Source: Carposina sasakii
Lineage: Eukaryota > Arthropoda > Insecta > Lepidoptera > Carposinidae
Direction: 5' to 3'
NCBI GenBank assembly: GCA_014607495.2
Contig: CP053152.1
Location: forward strand, 3,968,001-4,032,000
Length of the DNA stretch: 64,000 nt
Position numbers and translations under genes: made by a program. Below, piece after piece: positions 1 to 10,216 of this stretch. The notes beneath the pieces were generated by a model. That model was not told where the DNA came from. It saw nothing but the letters and a program-made list of their open reading frames with translations, and searched no databases. How positions within the stretch are numbered: the stretch's first letter is position 1; every line of letters begins with the position of its first letter.

Positions 1-2280
1 AGTTACCTATATTTTATTTACCCTCTATTTTGCCAATTTACTTTACTCTAAACTTACTTAAGCGTCTTACAAACCCAGTACAAACCATTTCAAAATATCA
101 AATCAAGATTTAAGACCCGTAACGTGAAATTATAATTTTTCGGCTTATTCGACTTCGAGGTGGAAAGTGACATTTTGTATGGAATTGTCGGAGTATGTTC
201 AAATTACAAATTTATTAATAAGACCTTGTCAAAGTCACACAAATTTAGTATAAAAAATAAACGGATATCTGAACTGCGCCCAACATTTCGTAGTAGAATA
301 GAAATATCTCGATCTAGATCATTAAAAAGTGAAAGATAAATCTCGCTTGTGTTACAACGTCTTGTCCATTTGGACAAGTCTATTAATATATTAATTATTC
401 TGGACGATAAACTATACTTCGTAGCTTAGTAAGTAGTTAGTAAGAGTTTTGTAAGAGTCTAGAACGTTGCAGCCAGTCGATTGATAGACACGATAAGTGG
501 TTACAATTACCTAACTAGATCTTTTTCATCAATTATGGTTTAGTATGTCAACAGTGCGGCGTAGGCTTTCTGCTAATGGATGGTACCCATTGAATTTATG
601 TAATAATAACTGATATATGTATATTATTTTGTAATGCTAATAGATGTAATTTTAAAAACATGTGTTATTAAGCCCACATTTAAGTATGAGCCGTTTTCAA
701 TCTTCGCATGTCGTTGAATTAATGAAGTTGTAATAGATGTAGTTGTAATGCTATATTAATGGAAAATATTTTTACTATTTGTTATAAGTATCGTAGCATG
801 TCGTTGAATTAATGAATGTAGTTGTAATAGATGCTATTTCAAAAAGTTGACATAACTTATGTGTTGTTTCACAATAATTCTTGGTAATGCTATATTAATG
901 GAAAATATTTTTAGTAGCTATTTGTTATAAAAGATGCAAAGTCATATAAACGTCTATGCGAATACCTAATATACGACCAAACTAAATAACGATGAAGTTT
1001 CACTTGTAGTAGCCGTACCTCATCAGCGCCACAAAGAAAGTTAATTATTTATTATCAACTAGAAGAGGTCATCTACACCATGCACAAAACAAATTTTATG
1101 TTCACTCATTCATCACATAGCGCGAGTTCGTGCGTTGTCCGCGCGTGGGCGGCGCACGCGCATTCTGCCCTTGGTCTGATTATTCTATTGATCGTTATTT
1201 ATTGATTTTTTGGCAACCGCCTATTTAGATAGATAATTAAGATTAAGCGGATATGGGCTGGGTTACAAAATTATGCTGCGACTTTAAATTATACCTACAT
1301 AAAGCGCACTTATTTTAAATTGTTTCTGCTTCGGCCATGACTCTTTGTTTAGATTCGGCCTAATTTTCTTATTTTTTTGTCTCAGAAATAATTACATCAT
1401 TAGTTTCAACGTTACCTACTATATAATGATAATATACGAATTCTTTAATTCTAAATAGCTTTTCAAAGAAATGTATTACCCCTGTACTTAGGTTAGTACC
1501 GGACATTATTCATAGGTACCTACGAGTAGGTACATCCGGTATCTATAAGGACTTGGGTATAAAACTACCATAAATTTCGAGGCCCTATGATTTTAACGGT
1601 CACCATAAAATTTTACAACCGAAACCTGAGTCCATGTTTACTCCTCGAAGTAATAAATAAAATCTGACATATATATACTGCAAGATTAATGCTAGGTACT
1701 CCTGACAAGCAGCATCTTCAATATGAAGATATAGATGAACGTAGATGAGGCGAAAAGGTATGCTTGGAATACGACGTGCTACATAGGGAAATTCAATCGC
1801 TCTTGCCTACTGCTAAAAACCCACAACAAAGGACCTCTTACTTTTCGTATTAGGTATTACAGTTCAATGTTATTATAATTAGCTTTTAAGCTAATATTTC
1901 AATCAACTAAAGCACTAGTTAGGCTGGTTGTTTTATTTATTTAAACTGTCTTACCTGTATAAAATTTATCATTATTAATTCCTAACTGCCCAATAATTAT
2001 TTAATTTAATTGAAATATGAATAATAGGTACATAGGATAAGAGTCGGACATAAGTATTACACACCCACTTTTCACTTTTATCAGGTAGCCTTTTAAGGGA
2101 TACTTGGTGAGGGGTGATTAGGGGTGAACCTAATACAGCTTTTTGGCAGATATACCTAAATAATAAATAGAATTGAACGCAATGGGGGAAACTATGTGGT
2201 ACATTCACATACATTTAGGCCACAATGAAAACCATAGGTAAGACAATTTTTGTCAGAAACTCTTAGGGCTCCTTCAGATT
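1..2280. other. Intergenic DNA
   Basis: AT-rich, without a supportable gene. It holds only the tandem duplication at 706-930 and a short GC-rich patch at 1118-1170. Confidence 0.6.
706..930 (+). repeat. Imperfect tandem duplication
   Basis: GCATGTCGTTGAATTAATGA starts at 706 and 796, and ATGCTATATTAATGGAAAAT recurs in both units. The second unit contains about 50 extra bases (833-881). Confidence 0.7.
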
Positions 2281-2319
2281 AGGTCATAAGCAGTGCCGCA
2301 GAAGAGCTACAGCATACAT

Positions 2320-2550
2320 CATCCTGTCATCCTGCACAGCAAAACAAGAGGTTGCACGGCAGAATGAATTGTGAAGAGCAGAGCCCCAAGGATAGCACGG
2401 TAGAACGAGAAGGTGCACGGCAGAACGAATTGTGGACGACAGATTGTGTGGTGGACGGCAGAACCAAGAATGGTATGGCAGAACCAAGAATGGTATGGCA
2501 GAACCAATTATAGACAGCAGAATGTGAGGTGGTACGGCAAAAAGAGTGGA
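2320..2550. repeat. Minisatellite of about 20-bp units
   Basis: GGCAGAACCAAGAATGGTAT is perfectly repeated at 2457-2476 and 2477-2496, with degenerate GGCAGAA-containing units on both sides (2348-2530). The Cys/His-rich minus-strand ORF over it is a by-product. Confidence 0.75.
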
Positions 2551-2631
2551 GGAACGCAACCTTACCTAAGCTAACCCAACCAGAGAACCTAACTTTTATT
2601 CATAGAAAACTAATTTAAAATAAATAAAAAT

Positions 2632-2724
2632 AATTCAGTGGTAAGAGCACTAGCACGGAATGCAGAGGGTTCGATTCCCACTCGGGTGAGGATATTTTTC
2701 CATTTCTTTATTAATAATTTTATA
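2632..2724 (+). mobile_element. SINE family B, 5'-truncated copy
   Basis: Begins within the A box (TTCAGTGGTAAGAGCACTAG), has GGTTCGATTCCCACTCGGG and the TTTTTCCATTTC tail. Confidence 0.65.
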
Positions 2725-2865
2725 GAAAACTGTCACAATTTTACGACTGACGGATTTTAGATACAGTACTGTAATTGATTCATGCTGCGCTTCGTGAATT
2801 GGCAGTCCCAGTGCGACATTGATTAGCGCCCCTCTTCTTATAGTATCCTCCGTGAACAATCATTA

Positions 2866-3135
2866 TGATTATCATCAGCTGATTCCAGTCCAGTGCTGGA
2901 CATAGCCACAAAATTTAATCATCGCATCGATCCATCTGGCCGTGATAACAACAGTTTCAATGTCATAGTAAGCTTCCTCTAGGGCTCCGCGTGAGGTATT
3001 ATCCTGCGTTCTGATTATGGATGCGCTGTCATTCAGGAGGTAATTACAGAATCAGCTTCATTGCTACGCCGCATTAGGGGCAGCGCTAACAGAATCCTAA
3101 AATGATAGCCGATAAGCCTAAGATCGCCGTGGTAG
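2866..3135 (-). repeat. LINE-like 3' remnant
   Basis: Starts ATCATCAGCTGATTCCAGTC with CAGTGCTGGACATAGCC, resembling the inverted end of a GAT-tailed LINE. The rest is GC-richer than flanking DNA but has no open frame. Confidence 0.45.
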
Positions 3136-3301
3136 GTAGGTACATAGACTTGCATGCCACTGTACGAGCCATAAAATGAATAAAATAAGCGTGATTATAT
3201 GTATGTATGTATAATAATAGATCTAATGTATATTTTTAACTACATAGTTTTATAAGAACCTTTATTACTAAACTATGGATACCGTCTGAAATAAATGATT
3301 A

Positions 3302-3985
3302 TTACATATTATTATTATTATTATTATTTGATATTCTCGGGACTACAGAGTCCCGGTCCTTTTAAAGGCGTGCATCGGGCCGTAGCCAAGATGTAGAGGC
3401 CCTTTTAAGAGAACTTTAATATGGTGTGGGATACACATGGCGGATACCATAGCCGACCGCACAATGTGATACGCCAGGCGATGGTCCCCGCCATGTGCAA
3501 GACTATTGGAGTACAGAGCTATATTATGCGATGGAAACAAGGTCATGAACTATGGGGCTGAATGTTGGGTGGGGTTAACGGTAACTAACGGACGCCTGCC
3601 ATTACAACCAAGTCTCATAATCGTTTGGTGGCAGACGGTGACTCGCCGACTCATGTCATGGGCCCCCTGAAACGGCCGCACGCACGAAGTGTCAAAGGGG
3701 GCAACATTTGGTGAGGGGCTAGGATGAAGGGGTGCCCCTAGACTTTAAACCGAAGCCAACTCGCCACTTACGGACGGGCACGTCCACCCTTGAACTGTCA
3801 TAGCTCTCGCGACTGCACTCTGCCCGGCCGGCGAAGGTAAGGCAGAGGTGGGGGAACTGTTCCTCGTCAGACCTCACTCCGGCGCCGGAGATGAGAAACA
3901 GGGTCTTCCCCCGGGAGCACTTCTGTCCGTGGGAATGCTACCTCCCAACAGCTCGCCACAAACTGCCCTGCGAGCTTATTATTAT
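3302..3985. repeat. GC-rich repeat bounded by ATT microsatellites
   Basis: A GC-rich block in AT-rich DNA, flanked by (TTA)n at 3307-3328 and 3977-3991. The segment 3338-3375 (GGGACTACAGAGTCCCGG) recurs at 42450-42495, also next to (TTA)n. It looks like a LINE-derived piece; the ORFs inside are not supportable genes. Confidence 0.55.
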
Positions 3986-4619
3986 TATTAAAATGAAGGA
4001 GCCTAAAATAAGCAGATCCAAAACTGATCACATCATGTTTTGGTGGTCGGTCCAGCTCTGTGATCATATCGCTAGATGAGGTGGCATTACTATTATAGTC
4101 TGTTCCAACTTTAATATTAGCGTTATATTTATTGGTACGAGTACGTAGGTAGATACTCTCGATTGACAATCTGTTTTCGCCTGGGTACGAGTATAAAGTT
4201 GTGTACATAGTAACAAGCAAAATGTTATGTAAATAGTTAGTTAATACTTATTACAATAACGGAATAATATTTGCTCTAGAACTATCAGTTTGTAATAGAA
4301 TTATATTCAATCATAATAAAGTGATGTGGAATGATTTTACTCTCGCAATATAAAACAATTACCTACTTTATACTCGTATAATGTCATAATAATAATGTTG
4401 CTAAGAGATAGCCACCCACTATGCTATTCTAAAGCCGAAATATAGTATCAGATGTTAATATTTTTAATATACATTTGGTTAAATATTGAGCAAGTATTTG
4501 GATAAATATTCGCGCGTTAAACTTGAACGCACTCTGTCTTTTTTTTCGTTCAGCTGTACCTATAGTGCAAACCCAGTGATGGAATAAGTGTGAACAACAG
4601 AACAGAACAACAGAACACA

Positions 4620-4829
4620 TTAACCTAGTCCCACAGTAAGATACCTAAGGTCTTGTGTCGTGGATACTAAATAACGGTATATAAATACATAGATAAGTAT
4701 AGAAACATCCATGACTCGGAAACAAACATCGATATTCACATCACATCAATGTTTGCACCTACCGGGATTCGAACCCAGGACCTATGGCGTCGCAGGCAGG
4801 GCCACTACTAACTACACCAATCGGTCGTC
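4620..4829 (-). mobile_element. tRNA-derived SINE (family A), inverted copy
   Basis: Reverse complement of the SINE at 48984-49240 from head to most of the body: GGATTCGAACCCAGGACC at 4769-4786 is the B box and ACTACACCAATCGGTCGTC at 4811-4829 the 5' end. The ORF over it (4711-4914) is spurious. Confidence 0.75.
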
Positions 4830-5632
4830 TTTTGAAATGACATATTTCAAGCATGGGTTACAAATATTTCAAGGAATGATTTTGAGACAACCTCTAAGGC
4901 CACGGGTAAGATAATCTGAAGTTAATAATATACATTAATTACACTCTATACGTAATAAATAATTTGACCTGACACCGTCCTCCAGCAAAACAGGAGGTTG
5001 CGTAGGTAATTTCTCCACTGATAAAAGTAAAAAAAAAGAGTCAGGATGTTTGGAAAAGGGTATGGATGGAGGTCACATAATTAGACGTTTTCGGTGGGTT
5101 TGTGGCTGTGCATTTACAAATTCATAAATTCTAGTTAGTCTACGATCCTGCGCGTGAGTGTTCCGGTTATGCTCTTGTAATGTAATGTCATGTTCAAACA
5201 ATTAATGTGAAAACACGTTGAAACAAGGTGAGGCGACGCACGACAAAACAGTTGTGATACAACTGACATGATAATGATGAAAAAATTATGTACTAGTATT
5301 ATTATGGTATTATTGCTCTCGTACTTTTACCCCAAAATGGAACACATACAATAACCCAGTAAGGTTACCTACTATAATTAAAATACAAGAGAAGATTGAG
5401 GACAAAGTATCTAACATTGTTTTACCTTGAACTTCATCGTATATTTTCTCTCTCATGGAACCAAACTTCGTAAAAATTTTATATACTAAATTACGAGTAC
5501 GTGTATGGTGATTTTCAAAGGGGTAAAAAAAATTAAGAATTTAAAATCACCGTCTCTACGATCATTTTTGCTAAGCGATACGAATACTATTCTACAGACC
5601 TTATATTTTTACCTTTACCTTAAGTATTGATA

Positions 5633-5967
5633 ACCCAGTGGTTAAGACGTGCACCTTCCAAGCGGGAGGCGTAAGTTCGATCCCAGTCACGGGCCTGTAC
5701 TAATGAATTTATTTAATGTACAGATTTTAATATTATAAGAATTGTCACTTAGCTCGTGCCTCGGAAAGCACGTAAAACCGTTGGTCCTGCGCCTGATCTC
5801 TCTCCGGTCGTGTCGGCTTTCCGTCCCATCGGACTATGAGATTAACGGAATAGAGAGTGCATTTGTGTTTGCGCACACACTTGTGCACTATAATATCTCC
5901 TGCGTATCTGGCCAATCTCAGTAGAGATTGGTCGCCTTGGCCGAAATAGGGTCGGAGTAAAAAAAAT
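5633..5967 (+). mobile_element. tRNA-derived SINE (family C), copy 1
   Basis: Head AACCCAGTGGTTAAGACGTG with GTTCGATCCCAGTC (B box), then a 250-bp body with CTCGTGCCTCGGAAAGCACG and a poly-A-rich end. About 85-90% similar by eye to 27255-27565. ORFs on either strand here are repeat shadows. Confidence 0.75.
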
Positions 5968-7139
5968 GACAAACATTAAAAGAACATTAGCACAATCCAT
6001 TTTCCAAATTAAAGATCAATATACTTGATTCACTCTTCCTTTATGTAACTAATGTTTTAATTAAATCCTTATTGTATTTAATTATAAGGTAAATACTTCC
6101 GACGCATGTAACCGTTTTACTACATATATCTTAATTAAATCGGCAGATCCGAAAGTCAGCGGAGGGTATAGGGAACGGTGTTGGGCGAACCCACCATGGA
6201 AAAATGCATGTTAATTTAATCGAATTTTGACTCATATACATTAAATGTAATAATTATATTTTGTAATCTTCAGTATTTATTATATATCTCGCTACGATGT
6301 TATTTTGTCATAAGTATAAGACAATATCTATACTATGCATGTAATTTTAATATTATTAAATCATCATGATTGATGGCTACAATTTAATGAGTGTTTGCAT
6401 GAAGGAAACAATGAAATGTTTAGAAGGTTCTAATGGTCGTGTATTACGAAAATATAACAGGCATTTAAAGATAGCATCGTTTGGATTACTTTGTTTAAGA
6501 TTTACATAATTTTGCCGTAAAGTATATTACTATGATGTACTTCATAACCATTATGACTTTAAATTATGGAAATTATCAACTAAAGTGGATAATTACTCTA
6601 TTAAAAAATTCATGTTTCTTGCTCCCTATAAAGTTTGAAGAGGTTTTAGGCATATTTTATATGCAGAGTGCAAGATCATTATGCTCAAATACCCACGGCC
6701 TTCTTTTGCACCCTAAATAACCTAAAGCCTTTTACGCTAGTTGTTTAAAACATGGTAAGTTTCCTATAAATAAAACATCAATGAGCCAATAATTTACTTT
6801 AATCCTCGTATAATGGCGTGAAAATTAACATTACCTATGTTTCTTGCTCATTAACCAAAAGCGAGTTTATTGGGGCGGCGTTTTCAGACCTTGAATAATA
6901 GTTGTAGTGTCAATCTTGCTGACTTACTCCAATGACTATAAAGTCAACTTTAATTCATTGTCGCATGAAGTAATTTCGTTTGAATCACGAGCTTGTAAAA
7001 GGTGTCACGAATTCGAGTTATGTGGAGTAATAACTCAGGTGTAATGAACAGTTTTGTACTATATAGTACTTTAAAATTCCCACGTTTGTCAGTTAAACGT
7101 TAGAGACTAAACTTTATGTTTTGCGTTAACCATTGTAAA
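5968..7139. other. Intergenic DNA
   Basis: AT-rich with no ORF of note beyond chance length and no recognised repeat. Confidence 0.6.
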
Positions 7140-7483
7140 TACAGGAAGATTTTTGGTCGTCAACGTTCCCGAAAACTAAGGAACTCCTCATCATCACGAT
7201 CATTTTTCTCCATGGAAGCATACCTGGGAAGTGTCTGGTTTCCAAAATATTAGGGTCCAAAGTTAAATAACTGTGTTTTTCTGCATAAATGCACATAGAC
7301 GCGCGTAGCAGGATTTTTTCACGAAAAATAATTAATATCTGTCTATAAAAAAACTAACATAAACACTAGACACTATAAATTTCGCACGATCAAGGAATTT
7401 AAATAAAAAAAAAAAAAAAAAACCCAGAATTTTTTTTTGTTAACATGTATAGAATACACCCTTCGTTGTGGCCACAAAAAAAA
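7140..7483 (-). mobile_element. Family F element, inverted copy 3
   Basis: Begins TACAGGAAGATTTTTGGTCG and ends near TCGTTGTGGCCACAAAAAAA; an A18 run sits at the position of the T run of the other copies. Confidence 0.65.
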
Positions 7484-8370
7484 TATATCTCTAATGCCAC
7501 ATAGCAAATGCCTCTAATCATGTGGTCAATTGGTCATTGTGGACTTATACGAAAACATTTAAAAGCTAGTTACCGATCGATGAAGTGATAGCAGTTATCA
7601 AGGCATGTTGCGTACACGTAAAACGAATCGTATCATAAAATAAATTGTAACAAAGGAAAAAATAAACTTCATGAGTGATTGGGGTATTATGAAATTTCCA
7701 GATTAATGTTTTGAGATTAAATAGAACATTTCGTAGTGATGTTGGTAAATATATTGTTAACATAACTTTGCAATAGCATAATAAATAAAGTTTTAGATTG
7801 CTTTGACAACCTTATTTTCCCTCACATGCGGAAAATTAGGCTGTCAAAACCTCGTCAAAACTATCTAATTGTATCTGACTGAAGGTTACAAGTACGTCAA
7901 ACTCTACGTGAACTCTCTCATTAACAATTAACAATGCTTTCGAAATGTTATAATAACGCCCCTACATTAACCGCTACTTAGTTATCGAGCAATTATGTAT
8001 TTATTGATTGCAAGCACCCGTGTTTAAAACTATGTGTTAAATTAAACTGAAACGTATGCGTTTAATCGCAAATAGCGCCTTTATGGCGTTATTAATAAAG
8101 CCACCACCAATGTGCCAGTTCATAGCTTTGCAGTAAAGTTTATAGAATGACAAACGTGTGGTTTCAGTAGCGATCATTATGATACAAAGTGTCCTTGCTA
8201 GACGAAAGTATGCGAAAATTATAACATTGCTTTAGCGACCTTGTCTGACCACAAATTCGTACTTAGTTAAACAAACAAGAGTTTAATAGAGCCTTGCCCA
8301 TTAGTTTACAGGTTAATAATGAGTATACCAGAGTTTGTCTAACTTAAGAATCGAAAAACGAACGTGTAAT

Positions 8371-8416
8371 TAATTTTTCACTGTATAAAATCAATTTCTA
8401 ATTTATTTTGTACCTA
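8371..8416 (+). repeat. 46-bp direct repeat at the left flank of the DIRS element
   Basis: Identical over 46 bp to 13541-13586. It begins TAATTTTTCACTGTATAAAA and ends TTTGTACCTA, and overlaps the first six bases of the left ITR. It contains a TATA-like TATAAAA. Confidence 0.9.
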
Positions 8417-8531
8417 CAAGGCATCTCGCACTATTTTAAACAGTATCGATTCAGGTATCGATAGTTTTTTTTTTTTTTTACTACCGCCTTAGTATCGATT
8501 AGTACTACAACACTGCGGCGGTACCTCATTC
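8411..8531 (+). repeat. Left inverted terminal repeat of the DIRS element
   Basis: These 121 bp match the reverse complement of 13328-13450 essentially perfectly; the only difference is a T15 tract here against A17 on the right. It contains several TATCGAT motifs, including the palindrome TATCGATA at 8456-8463. Its first bases, TACCTA, are shared with the end of the flanking 46-bp direct repeat. In DIRS elements the terminal repeats serve as replication ends and probably carry the promoter. Confidence 0.92.
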
Positions 8532-8582
8532 TTTTTTGTGCGAGGCATCGTACGCACGTCCTCTGCCGCGACGAAAATTAAA

Positions 8583-8697
8583 ATGCCAAAACGCGGCTAT
8601 AATCAAGAACTCGAGTATTATGCTCGTAAACTTAAGAAATTACAAGGTCACAGGCGAATAAGAATTATTAGTTCGTCTGACTCTGAAGAAAACTCAG
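8583..8697 (+). CDS. DIRS gag, exon 1
   Basis: An ATG at 8583 opens a 38-codon basic and serine-rich segment (start MPKRGYNQELEYY, end SSSDSEENS) that runs into a consensus donor, CAG|GTAAGT, at 8697/8698. The exon ends in phase 1. Exon 2 begins at 9294 after TTTTAG with the matching phase, so the junction codon is GAT (Asp). The exon 2 reading frame has no ATG near its upstream end (the frame opens at 9260 with TTG), which supports this spliced start. The short arm is rich in Arg/Lys followed by an acidic Ser/Glu stretch; I cannot assign it a specific role. Confidence 0.75.
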
Positions 8698-9293
8698 GTA
8701 AGTGAAAGTAGTTGATTTTTCTAAAAGTGTTATTTCATTTCATTAAATATTTCCTACACCTAGAGGTTGACCGTGGGTCATCACGATGGTCTATTCCGCC
8801 TGGAGGTTAACCGTGTGTTATCACAAAGGCACATTGAACTAACAAAGGATATAAAAATCCTTTGACCATTTCTAAGCGCCAAGAGATTGACTGAGGGTCA
8901 GTACATGGCGATATTACGTAAATGTTTTATTACATGCAAAAGTACGAATGTACAACTATCTAGACATTAACTGCGGGTTAATATATGACAAATCATGATA
9001 TTTCGCGGTTACATTATAAAGGTACGGAACGCGTTCCGACCTACCCACGAAATATTTTTATTTAAATTTGTACCTTCGCTTTCTTTTATTTCTATTACAC
9101 ATCGCATCGCAACATAAAATATATCATAGCAAGTTAAAAGGTACATTATCTGGAGATTAACCGTGGGTTAATACGTGATATTATGCTTATTTTGCATAGG
9201 TAGTTCGAAACCCTGAGTTTCAACATCTTAGCAAAATATAATATTTAAGTACCTACCTTTTGTCAATAATATTTTTTCGTATCTTGATTTTAG
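8698..9293 (+). other. Intron within DIRS gag, carrying five palindromic repeats
   Basis: GT-AG intron of 596 bp inferred from the strong donor GTAAGT (8698), the acceptor TTGATTTTAG (9293) and perfect phase agreement of the flanking coding frames. It is non-coding and AT-rich. It contains five copies of a 26-bp palindromic motif at 8759-8784, 8799-8824, 8879-8904, 8959-8984 and 9149-9174. Splicing is inferred; no transcript was seen. Confidence 0.72.
8759..9174. repeat. Array of five 26-bp palindromic motifs in the gag intron
   Basis: Each copy follows the pattern GGTTaACCGTGGGTTAtcAC and is an inverted repeat around a central GT or GC. Start-to-start spacing is 40, 80, 80 and 190 bp. Copies 1 and 3 read TTGAC...GGTCA where copies 4 and 5 read TTAAC...GGTTA, so the changes on the two arms are paired. 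Candidate roles are a protein-binding array controlling the element, RNA hairpins affecting splicing, or packaging signals. None is established. Confidence 0.8.
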
Positions 9294-10216
9294 ATCACGA
9301 GCCCCAAATTATTGATGAGCCTATGCCCTTATCTCTTGAGGAGCCCCAACAGGCCCCTGAAATACAAGAATCGCAGGAAAATGGAGTTTCTTTGCCAGCG
9401 ACAACAGAATCCGACCAGGCTGCAGCCGATGTTGCCCAGCTGGACCCGGAGATATTACTAGCATTGGGAGAAGCACCGGAGGAATCTCCACAGTTTGGAG
9501 AAAAAATCCATGATAGCCTGGCACGTCTATGGTTACCCATTTTACGAAAAGGATTAAACTCCGATACTAGGGAAAAACTTCTTAAACAGTTTTTAGTCCC
9601 GGAAAATTGTGCACTTTTACAGGCACCAAAGCTGAATCCCGAAATTTCAGCAGCCACTTCCGAGGGCAGTAGGACTCGAGATAAACGCGTGCAGTCTGTT
9701 CAACAGCAGCTCGGCTTGGGCATCACGGCCCTAAACAGGGGACTTTCACTGCTTCTCGAAAACGATGGCAACAGAGTTCAAGCTATAAAACATTTAAGTG
9801 ACAGCTGTCGACTCCTATGTGACCTTCACTATACGGAAACGCAAGCAAGGAAGAAGTTTGTTACCCCCGGTTTGGATAAATCTTTCCTTACTATTATTAA
9901 CGATGTCGACAGGGACGAGACTCTTTTTGGAGTTAAACTTTCTGAGAAAATAAAGGCCTCGAAAGTAATAGAAAAGCAGGGCTTGCAAATTAAAAAACCA
10001 GTCCCTACTAAAAAAGAGACGCCTACTCCTTCCGCTCCAGCGACGACCAGCCGGCTTCGTCCACAGGGAAACTGGACAGGCCCTCCCCGTCACTCGTCGA
10101 ACAGGGGGGGGCGCGGAGGGTCACGGAAGATGTACCAGGGGGGCCGCAAGTCAGCCCCGGCACAAGTCACGAAGCCACAGGCTCAACCCAAATCTCGTGC
10201 GGCAACGCAGCTATAA
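9294..10216 (+). CDS. gag: DIRS Gag protein, exon 2
   Basis: Main gag coding exon; with exon 1 it gives a 345-residue protein, likely the structural nucleocapsid-like protein of the element. The N-terminal part is Glu/Pro/Gln-rich. A central helical domain contains LARLWLPILRKGL, a run ending PKLNPEI, and a Gln-rich QQQLGLGITALNRGL stretch, all typical in style of DIRS1-group Gag. The C-terminus is basic with an RGGRGG patch and Pro/Lys-rich tail, suited to RNA binding. There is no CCHC zinc knuckle. The stop is at 10214-10216. The pol frame overlaps it from 10012 in the -1 frame, with G-run slippery heptamers at 10105-10111 and 10138-10144. Confidence 0.88.
10105..10144 (+). promoter_or_regulatory. 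Candidate -1 ribosomal frameshift sites between gag and pol
   Basis: In the gag frame the heptamer G GGG GGG lies at 10105-10111 and G GGG GGC at 10138-10144. Both fit the X XXY YYZ slippery pattern. The pol frame is open from 10012, has no ATG until 10384, and already encodes RT-type sequence (GRIQHFYNDWL) upstream of that ATG. A -1 shift here would give a Gag-Pol fusion. I have not modelled a downstream pseudoknot. Confidence 0.45.

Noticed and set aside
2284..2559. 91-codon Cys/His-rich minus-strand ORF
   Set aside because: It lies over a 20-bp minisatellite; the amino acid pattern follows the repeat.
9295..9657. 120-codon minus-strand ORF over gag
   Set aside because: Shadow of the gag coding frame on the opposite strand.
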